Of a stretch of DNA of 5,397 nt, positions 1-4,931 are shown piece after piece (the first letter of the stretch is position 1; each line of letters starts with the position of its first letter). The notes beneath the pieces are model-generated. The model ran no database searches. It was not told where the DNA came from and saw only the letters and a program-made list of their open reading frames with translations. The stretch lies in NCBI GenBank assembly GCA_030635995.1, contig DAOVXU010000125.1:1-5397 (forward strand), in the 5' to 3' direction. The position numbers were made by a program, and so were the translations under genes. Source of the DNA: Arcobacter sp. (GTDB taxonomy: Bacteria > Campylobacterota > Campylobacteria > Campylobacterales > Arcobacteraceae).

Positions 1-250
1 AAATAGATTATTTAATGAACAACATTTTAAAGAAGCTGTAATTGAACTATTTACAAAAATAGATATCCATCCAACACATAATATTATCCAAGTAAATATC
101 ACCCTTTCAAATTTTGAAGAGACAAAAACAATGACGATGAATCTACTAGAATATGAAAATGATACAAAACAAGCAAAGCTTACAAATTCTTTACAAAAGC
201 TAAGGGATAAATTTGGGATAGATATTATAAAAAGTGGGGGAGAACTATAA
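1..250 (+). CDS. Y-family DNA polymerase (DinB/Pol IV-like), C-terminal end, 5' truncated by window
   Basis: An open frame enters from the left edge (first full codon at position 2) and ends at TAA 248-250, giving 82 visible residues. The segment around LFTKID...VNITLSNFEE resembles the little-finger (C-terminal DNA-binding) domain of Y-family translesion polymerases. The tail, with KLRDKFGIDIIKSG, matches the usual DinB/UmuC ending in which a K-x-RDKFG helix is followed by an I-x-x-G segment. Such enzymes copy past damaged bases with low fidelity. The catalytic palm lies outside the window, so activity cannot be judged, and whether it is DinB, UmuC or ImuB type is undecided. The gene converges on dgt, with one base between the two stop codons and no terminator hairpin that I can see. 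Confidence 0.72.
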   Translation, partial: NRLFNEQHFKEAVIELFTKIDIHPTHNIIQVNITLSNFEETKTMTMNLLEYENDTKQAKLTNSLQKLRDKFGIDIIKSGGEL

Positions 251-251
251 T

Positions 252-1679
252 CTAAATAGCACTTAAACTTTTATATTCATGTAGAGCATAGTCATCAGTC
301 ATACCACTAATATAATCTATAAGTAATCTTGTACGATAGTACCATTCTAAAAGCGGATAGTTCTCATCATCTTTAAGTTTTAAAATAGACTCTTTATAAG
401 CAACTAGATGTTTTTTTGATAATCTTAAAAGTAAATTTTTACATATAAGACAATCAACTTTTCCATTATCAATCAATATTTTAAATTGTTCAGTTGTAAG
501 TTTTAAAAGTGGCTCATATATACAAAATAGCCCTTGGATAATTGCATACCCTTTTAGCTCCAAAGCTTGTACTTGTTTATTTGAATATATATGCTCTATG
601 GATATTTTTTGAAGTATCTCAATAGCTTGTGCACACTCGTGTGATTTATCAAACTCCAATAATGCACTATTAAATGAGCCATTAAAAACCTCATCATGAT
701 GTTGAATATATAAATCAGATACATAATCTACAAGTTTAAATATAAGTTGAGCTCGGGTAAGTGTTAAAAACATATTAAATTGATATGGTTCATCTGCTTT
801 ACTTTTTGCTTTTTCATAGTTTTTTGTAACAATATCCAAAAGCATAGTGTTGGTTGTATTGTATTTTTTATTTATATTTTCAGATTCTTCTACTACCAGC
901 TGATATATTTTATCAAGAGTTAATATCCCTTTATCAACAGCATCTTCAATATCCGCACTAAGATATGAGATATCATCAGCAGATTCCATAATATAAGTTA
1001 TAGGAAACCTATGCCCTTTTCTAATCTCTAAAACATCCCAAACCTTAGATACAAAATCTTTTTCACTATAAAAATATCCAGCTTTTTTCTTAAGATATGA
1101 AAGTTGTGTATCTTTTTGTTTTGCTTCAAATGCACCACGGGTATATTTTATAATAGAAGCAGTTTGCATAAAAGATAAATTTAACCTTTGTAGTTTATGA
1201 ACTATTCTTATAGCTTGAGCATTTCCATCATAATTTGATAGGTCAGCTATAAGTATATCTTTGAGTTGTGAACTTTTAGGAATAAGATGATTTAGGTTAG
1301 ATATACCATTTTTAATAATCCAATCATTTATAGCAGTTTCTCCAAAATGACCAAAAGGTGGATTTCCAATATCGTGAAGCAGACTAGCCATTTCAGCCGT
1401 TGATACAAAAGCATTTTCTAAATCTTTCATATTTTCATCATCAAGTTTTTTTAAGATTGTTTTAGCGATAAATCTTGCAGTTTGAGAAACTTCAAGAGAG
1501 TGTGTAAGCCTACTTCTTACAGCTGCATTTAGTTCAAGTGCAAATACTTGTGTTCGTTTTTGAAGTCGTCTAAAAGCAGGGGAAGATATAATTCTACCCC
1601 TATCACTCTCAACAGACCAATCCAAATCAGCTGATGGATAAAATTCTCTATGTGTTGTAAGTTTTGTATTGTAGTTCAT
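252..1679 (-). CDS. dgt: dGTP triphosphohydrolase (dGTPase), HD superfamily
   Basis: 475 aa, close to the E. coli Dgt length of about 505. It would hydrolyse dGTP to deoxyguanosine and triphosphate in the cytoplasm, affecting dNTP balance and replication fidelity. The HD-domain metal ligands are all visible: H60 in RLTHSLEV, H102-D103 in LLHDIGNPPFGHFGE, and an Asp at 235/236 in MESADDISYL. H111 in the GHFGE segment matches a catalytic-site His of the E. coli enzyme. MESADDISYL...ADIEDAV is very like the E. coli-type Dgt rather than the shorter dGTPase-like HD proteins. The ATG at 1679-1677 is preceded by AAAGGT at a good spacing. It is the last gene of a three-gene minus-strand cluster, starting 10 nt after the stop of the N-formylglutamate amidohydrolase gene. 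No inactivating change is seen. Confidence 0.93.
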   Translation of the reverse strand: MNYNTKLTTHREFYPSADLDWSVESDRGRIISSPAFRRLQKRTQVFALELNAAVRSRLTHSLEVSQTARFIAKTILKKLDDENMKDLENAFVSTAEMASLLHDIGNPPFGHFGETAINDWIIKNGISNLNHLIPKSSQLKDILIADLSNYDGNAQAIRIVHKLQRLNLSFMQTASIIKYTRGAFEAKQKDTQLSYLKKKAGYFYSEKDFVSKVWDVLEIRKGHRFPITYIMESADDISYLSADIEDAVDKGILTLDKIYQLVVEESENINKKYNTTNTMLLDIVTKNYEKAKSKADEPYQFNMFLTLTRAQLIFKLVDYVSDLYIQHHDEVFNGSFNSALLEFDKSHECAQAIEILQKISIEHIYSNKQVQALELKGYAIIQGLFCIYEPLLKLTTEQFKILIDNGKVDCLICKNLLLRLSKKHLVAYKESILKLKDDENYPLLEWYYRTRLLIDYISGMTDDYALHEYKSLSAI

Positions 1680-1689
1680 AGTTTACCTT

Positions 1690-2493
1690 TTATAACTTGA
1701 TACCTAAATGTATATCAAAAAATCTAATAATTGACTTTACAAATGCTTTTGCACATTTTTGCCTATGTTCTTTGGTATCTCTTATATTTTTATATGGAAA
1801 TTCTATCTGTATTCCACTTATAGTTCCACCATCTAAAGAACCATATCTTATAGTATCGTAAGCCCCTTCAAAATAGTTTCCATCAGTTGCATATGGTAGT
1901 TTTACAGAGGGGATGGAATCATAACCTTCATTACACATAAGTGATCCCATAGAGTGTGGACCTTTTAGTTGATATAAAAAGCACTCTTCAGAAGAATTTG
2001 AAAGTGATCTTATACTTGACTTATCTTTATGTTCTAAAAGATAGGAATCGTGAAGTTTTAAAGTATCATTAAATAATAGATAACCAAATTCTAAATAAGC
2101 TTTAGGATGTGATTGTCCATGAATATCTATATATAAACCTTTTCCGTAAATTTTATCCATTTGTTTTTCTGATAGTTTAATTGCATTATGAAATTCATCA
2201 TATACTATTTTAGCACTTTTATCTTCATATGCTTCCTCTTTTTTACGGTTTAAATCAACTTTAGTTCGAGATATTTCAGATATAACAGCATATGGAGTTT
2301 TACCTATTTGAGATTGGAACTCTTCTATAATATCTTCAGTTAATTCCAAAGTAAAATCATCTTTATCAAACACACCACAACTACGATTTACAATATTATC
2401 AGGGCTATTTTCCCCACCATGAGGGGCACTTAAAAGTAAAGGGAAATCCCCTTGATAGTATCTAATATGATTTTTTATATTATATTTTATCAA
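1690..2493 (-). CDS. N-formylglutamate amidohydrolase family protein
   Basis: 267 aa, the usual size for this family (PF05013-like). Characterised members cleave N-formyl-L-glutamate to formate and glutamate in histidine breakdown and probably use a metal. Conserved family blocks are visible in order: LLLSAPHGGE (H25), EISRTKVDLNR (residues 73-83), YIDIHGQ (H125) and IQIEFPYKNIR (E231). There is no signal peptide. No hut gene lies nearby, so a role in histidine degradation is not supported by context and the true substrate may differ. The start is TTG at 2493-2491, one base after the pheA stop codon. No ATG occurs nearby in frame and no strong Shine-Dalgarno is seen, so initiation probably depends on translational coupling with pheA. 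Family assignment is firm; substrate is uncertain. Confidence 0.85.
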   Translation of the reverse strand: MIKYNIKNHIRYYQGDFPLLLSAPHGGENSPDNIVNRSCGVFDKDDFTLELTEDIIEEFQSQIGKTPYAVISEISRTKVDLNRKKEEAYEDKSAKIVYDEFHNAIKLSEKQMDKIYGKGLYIDIHGQSHPKAYLEFGYLLFNDTLKLHDSYLLEHKDKSSIRSLSNSSEECFLYQLKGPHSMGSLMCNEGYDSIPSVKLPYATDGNYFEGAYDTIRYGSLDGGTISGIQIEFPYKNIRDTKEHRQKCAKAFVKSIIRFFDIHLGIKL

Positions 2494-2494
2494 G

Positions 2495-3358
2495 TTAATT
2501 TACTTCAAACATCTTCATTTTATCTCGATAAGAATCTCTTTTATATACACCTAAAATCTTCACTTCATTTGCAAAAAATCTTAATTCATCTAAAGCAAGT
2601 TGCAAATTTTTTTCATCTGTATGACCATCTATATCAACATGAAATTGACTAGCATCCATACTACCTGTCATAGAATAACTTTCAAGTTTAATAAGGTTTA
2701 TCCCATTTGTAGCAAAACCACCTAATGCCTTAAATAAAGCAGATGGTATATTTCTAACACTAAAAACTAAAGATGTGATGTAAGATATATTTTTATCATA
2801 AATAGGGATGATACTTTGTTTAGAAAGGATTAAAAATCTTGTAGTGTTACCTTTAAAATCTCCAAAATCATCATCAAGTATTTTTAAATTATAAAGCTCT
2901 GAGGTCAAACTAGATGCAACAGCAGCATGGTGAATATTATTAAGCTCTTTTATCTCTTTAGCTGCACCTGCTGTATCAAATTTTGCGATAGGTTCAAGAT
3001 TTAGATTTGTAAGTTTTATATGACATTGTGCAAGAGCTTGAGGATGGGAAGATATATATTTTATATCTTCCATTTTTGCATCTTGTAATACTAGTAAACA
3101 ATGTTTAACTGCTTCAAAATGTTCATCTAAGATATGCAATTGCATCTTTGGAATTAACCGATATATCTCTTCAACTCTACCAGCAGTAGAATTTTCAATA
3201 GGTATCATAGCAAAATCAGCTTCACCACTTTCAACTAACTGCATAGCATCTTGAAAAGTTTCACAACCAATAGCTTGTGACTGAGGAAATACATTTTTAT
3301 ACGCAAGGTGAGAATAAGCCCCTTGAATACCTTGATAAGCAATAATTTTATTTTTCAT
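2495..3358 (-). CDS. pheA: Prephenate dehydratase (PDT plus ACT domain, no chorismate mutase)
   Basis: 287 aa from ATG 3358-3356, which has AGG about 6 nt upstream. The frame stays open to 3436, but the extra N-terminal 26 residues look like translated leader. The enzyme converts prephenate to phenylpyruvate, the committed step to phenylalanine. The PDT domain begins at once with IAYQGIQGAYSH (residues 6-17) and includes MIPIENSTAGRV (51-62) and the catalytic TTRF at 172-175. An ACT regulatory domain follows at about 194-272. There is no N-terminal chorismate mutase domain, unlike the fused P-protein known from Campylobacter. The usual Phe-binding GALV and ESRP motifs read SALF (206-209) and ESYS (226-229). 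The ACT wording (KLESYSMTG...SQFHVDIDGH) recalls alphaproteobacterial PDTs. It is the first gene of the minus-strand cluster, divergent from proC. Confidence 0.93.
   Translation of the reverse strand: MKNKIIAYQGIQGAYSHLAYKNVFPQSQAIGCETFQDAMQLVESGEADFAMIPIENSTAGRVEEIYRLIPKMQLHILDEHFEAVKHCLLVLQDAKMEDIKYISSHPQALAQCHIKLTNLNLEPIAKFDTAGAAKEIKELNNIHHAAVASSLTSELYNLKILDDDFGDFKGNTTRFLILSKQSIIPIYDKNISYITSLVFSVRNIPSALFKALGGFATNGINLIKLESYSMTGSMDASQFHVDIDGHTDEKNLQLALDELRFFANEVKILGVYKRDSYRDKMKMFEVN
3047..3071. repeat. Perfect 10-bp inverted repeat inside pheA
   Basis: GGAAGATATA (3047-3056) is followed by a 5-nt loop and its exact complement TATATCTTCC (3062-3071). In pheA mRNA this could form a 10-bp hairpin across the codons for MEDIKYISS. 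There is no U tract after it on either strand that would make it a terminator. It may be a chance product of AT-rich coding sequence. Confidence 0.5.
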
Positions 3359-3408
3359 TTTAAACCTATTTATTTTATTTGCATATATTACATAATTTTG
3401 GTTTAATT

Positions 3409-3418
3409 TGGTATTATA
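3409..3418. promoter_or_regulatory. Overlapping divergent -10 elements for proC (+) and pheA (-)
   Basis: On the + strand TG (3409-3410), one base, then TATTAT (3412-3417) form an extended -10 pointing at proC. A start near 3424 would leave about 25 nt of leader. On the - strand 3418-3413 reads a perfect TATAAT pointing at pheA, giving a leader of about 45-50 nt. Neither has a clear -35; T-rich stretches lie upstream of both, as is common for Campylobacterota sigma-70 promoters. Another possible pheA -10, TAATAT, lies nearer the gene at about 3386-3391. No operator is recognised. Confidence 0.55.
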
Positions 3419-3448
3419 TGGTTTAGAAAAATACAAGGTGATAATACA

Positions 3449-4216
3449 ATGACAAAACTTACTTTTCTTGGAAATGGAAATATGGCAAAAGCTTTAATAA
3501 AAGGGCTTATGAAAGATTATAAAATTGAAGTTTTAGGGAGAAATAAAACCTCTTTAAATAATTTAAAAAATGAATTACAAGATATTGAAATATCACTTTT
3601 AAATGATACAAATGATATAAGTGATAAAAATATCATTTTATGCGTTAAACCAAATTCACTAGATGATTTATCTCCAAAACTTACAGGGATAGCACATAGT
3701 TTATATTCTGTTTTAGCGGGAACTAAAATAGAAACTTTAAAAGATAAAATTGAATCTAAAAATTATATAAGAACTATGCCAAATTTAAGTGCTTCTTATC
3801 TTAAATCTATGACAACTATTACAGGAGATGAAGCATTAAAACAAGATGCTATGAAGATATTTGGAAATATTGGAAATACACTTTGGGTAAAATCACAAAA
3901 AGAGTTAGATATAGCAACTGCTGTTGCAGGTAGTGGACCTGCTTATTTAGCTTTAATTGCTGAAAGTTTAGCTGATGGTGGAGTAAATGCAGGATTAACT
4001 CGTGCAGATGCAACGAAACTTGTACAAGGTCTTTTTGAAGGATTTAGCCCACTTTTAAATAATAATACACCCGCATCTATAAAAGATGGTGTTATGAGTC
4101 CAGGGGGAACTACTGCTGCTGGATATAGTGCTATGGAGAGATGTGGAGTAAGAAATGGCATGATTGAAGCTATAAATTCAGCATACAATAAAGCTATTGA
4201 ACTTGGGAAAAAATAG
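3449..4216 (+). CDS. proC: Pyrroline-5-carboxylate reductase
   Basis: 255 aa, within the normal ProC range. It reduces 1-pyrroline-5-carboxylate to L-proline with NAD(P)H, the last step of proline synthesis, in the cytoplasm. The N-terminal Rossmann motif LGNGNMA (7-13) binds the cofactor and is followed by CVKP (65-68) and RTMPN (108-112). The C-terminal dimer and substrate domain holds AVAGSGPAY (158-166), SLADGGVNAGL (173-183) and the family signature SPGGTTAAG (217-225). The ATG at 3449 has AAGGTG at 3435-3440, 8 nt upstream. Its promoter overlaps that of divergent pheA. Leucine is encoded only by TTA, CTT and CTA here, with no CTC or CTG, which matters for reading the leuA leader. The 3' end overlaps the start of a prepilin-like gene in another frame. 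Confidence 0.96.
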   Translation: MTKLTFLGNGNMAKALIKGLMKDYKIEVLGRNKTSLNNLKNELQDIEISLLNDTNDISDKNIILCVKPNSLDDLSPKLTGIAHSLYSVLAGTKIETLKDKIESKNYIRTMPNLSASYLKSMTTITGDEALKQDAMKIFGNIGNTLWVKSQKELDIATAVAGSGPAYLALIAESLADGGVNAGLTRADATKLVQGLFEGFSPLLNNNTPASIKDGVMSPGGTTAAGYSAMERCGVRNGMIEAINSAYNKAIELGKK

Positions 4217-4403
4217 TTTCACACTAATAGAAACCCTACTTTCACTTATAATAATATCAATAATCATAAGTGGATTTTCATCTTTTATAAATCAAGATAA
4301 TAACTTCTCCACCTATCAAAATCTACAAAAATCACAAAATGAATTTATCCAAACTAATACAATAAATTCTCAATATAGTGAGTTCACATTAAAAAAGCAA
4401 TAA
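4197..4403 (+). CDS. Small type IV prepilin/pseudopilin-like protein 1
   Basis: 66-68 aa with a class III (type IV pilin-like) N-terminus: a short charged leader ending KNS, then FTLIETLLSLIIISIIISGF. The cleavage point would be S|F, with Phe +1 and the conserved Glu at +5, followed by about 18 hydrophobic residues as membrane helix and assembly spine. The remaining 40 or so residues are polar and rich in Asn and Gln, much shorter than a major pilin. The start must be TTG, at 4197 or at 4203 inside the last codons of proC. The second is preceded by AAAG at a workable 9-nt spacing, and both give a normal leader length. It is probably cotranscribed with proC and followed by a second prepilin-like frame. 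It could be a minor pilin, a type II secretion or competence pseudopilin, or a decayed copy. No specific function is recognised. Confidence 0.62.
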   Translation: MNLGKNSFTLIETLLSLIIISIIISGFSSFINQDNNFSTYQNLQKSQNEFIQTNTINSQYSEFTLKKQ

Positions 4404-4738
4404 GTTTAATAGAACTAATATTTTCAATAACAATCTTAGCTATTATTTTACTATCAACTACAAATATAATTGAACTACTAGATAAAGAAAATCAGCAAAC
4501 AACAACCATAACTATCACAAAACTAGATTTTGAAACGACAAGATTATATTTAGAAAGAAAAATAAATATAGATCAAAACTTGGATAATTTAACCTATACT
4601 AATAATAATCTTTATTATAATAATTCCCTATTATTGACTAATGTTGATACATTTACAAAATCAAATACCAATAATTTTATAAATATAACTATATGTATTA
4701 AAAAAGATTTAATGATTTGCCAAGATATGATTTTTTAG
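4388..4738 (+). CDS. Small type IV prepilin/pseudopilin-like protein 2 (ATT start or -1 frameshift product)
   Basis: The frame opens after a TGA at 4379-4381 and runs to TAG 4736-4738. It holds no ATG, GTG or TTG before the conserved part. Read from ATT 4388 it gives 116 aa beginning (M)KKA, then ISLIELIFSITILAI. This is a textbook prepilin N-terminus with cleavage after KKA, Glu at +5 and a hydrophobic helix to about residue 28. The mature part has a charged helix, an Asn/Tyr-rich middle, and C103 and C111 near the end that could form a pilin-like C-terminal disulfide. AGTGAG (4377-4382) could serve as Shine-Dalgarno, 5 nt before ATT. The alternative is -1 slippage from the upstream gene at 4391-4397, which enters exactly this frame. 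Its position between proC and the leuA promoter suggests a minor pilin or pseudopilin pair with the preceding gene. The true start is unresolved. Confidence 0.6.
   Translation: MKKAISLIELIFSITILAIILLSTTNIIELLDKENQQTTTITITKLDFETTRLYLERKINIDQNLDNLTYTNNNLYYNNSLLLTNVDTFTKSNTNNFINITICIKKDLMICQDMIF
4391..4397 (+). other. A AAA AAG slippery heptamer in frame with prepilin-like gene 1
   Basis: In the frame of the first prepilin-like gene the codons are TTA AAA AAG, so A AAA AAG is phased exactly as in the E. coli dnaX -1 frameshift site. A -1 slip would skip the TAA at 4401-4403 and continue into the second prepilin-like frame. The heptamer also arises naturally from a Lys-Lys-Ala leader, so it may be coincidence. 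No strong downstream hairpin is seen. Confidence 0.35.
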
Positions 4739-4745
4739 ATATAAT
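4731..4745 (+). promoter_or_regulatory. Predicted promoter of the leuA leader transcript
   Basis: A six-T tract (4731-4736) precedes a perfect TATAAT at 4740-4745, with no -35 box, a pattern typical of Campylobacterota sigma-70 promoters. The start would fall near 4752, about 24 nt before the leader ORF. The element overlaps the last codons of the second prepilin-like gene. A second -10-like TATAAA at 4748-4753 is also possible. Confidence 0.6.
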
Positions 4746-4751
4746 AATATA

Positions 4752-4931
4752 AAATATATTTATATGGGGGATATTATGAAAAAAACTTTCGTACATTACA
4801 CTTACAACAATAAATTAAGCAAAACTCAAACTATACTCCTGCTCATAAAAAAATAATCAATTTGAATATCAAGTTAAACTCAAATACACGAAATAAAACA
4901 CAATATAAATTAAAAGACAAAAGGTCATAAA
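4752..4931 (+). promoter_or_regulatory. Putative leucine-responsive leader (attenuator) of leuA
   Basis: About 180 nt separate the predicted transcription start from leuA and hold a short ORF with three adjacent Leu codons. No G+C-rich hairpin with a U tract occurs between its stop and leuA, so a classical intrinsic attenuator is not visible. From 4801 to 4920 I count about 21 C and 6 G, a C-over-G bias like that of Rho loading sites. TCAAA occurs at 4826-4830, before the Leu codons, and at 4880-4884; either could pair with TTTGA at 4861-4865. These pairings would be mutually exclusive but weak. The leuA Shine-Dalgarno AAAGG is at 4920-4924. Confidence 0.5.
4776..4856 (+). CDS. leuA leader peptide (leuL-like, Leu-Leu-Leu)
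   Basis: A 26-codon ORF from ATG 4776 to TAA 4854-4856, with a strong GGGGGA Shine-Dalgarno (4766-4771) placed correctly. An in-frame ATG at 4764 is less likely because it is part of that site. The peptide ends TILLLIKK, and codons 21-23 are CTC CTG CTC (4836-4844). Neither codon is used in proC or in the visible part of leuA, where leucine is TTA, CTT, CTA or rarely TTG. This mirrors the run of rare Leu codons in enterobacterial leuL, the leader peptide whose ribosome stalling reports leucyl-tRNA charging. It sits just upstream of leuA and behind its own promoter. The role is inferred from position and codons; the peptide has no recognised homology. CTCCTG could also pair with the leader's own TGGGGG at 4765-4770. 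Confidence 0.62.
   Translation: MKKTFVHYTYNNKLSKTQTILLLIKK

Noticed and set aside
252..1679. dgt as part of a phage-defence island
   Set aside because: Dgt-type enzymes can take part in nucleotide-depletion defence, but this one is E. coli-like and sits in a biosynthetic cluster with no defence or mobile genes in view.
2452..2652. 66-codon + strand open frame
   Set aside because: It lies antisense to the end of pheA and the start of the N-formylglutamate amidohydrolase gene, both with strong family motifs. Its product is low-complexity with no recognisable motif, so it is a shadow frame.
3359..3436. 26-residue N-terminal extension of pheA from 3436
   Set aside because: The prephenate dehydratase domain starts directly after the ATG at 3358, which has its own ribosome site. 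The extension would run across the predicted promoters and has no family similarity.
3943..4188. 81-codon - strand open frame
   Set aside because: It is antisense to the most conserved part of proC, and its Pro/Ala-rich content mirrors proC codons. There is no sign of an independent gene.
4916..4926. Hairpin GAC/GTC around the leuA Shine-Dalgarno
   Set aside because: The stem has only three base pairs and is too weak to sequester the site.
4857..4931. Classical intrinsic terminator/antiterminator for the leuA attenuator
   Set aside because: Only 4-6 bp AT-rich pairings were found and no G+C-rich stem with a U tract, so no terminator was annotated.
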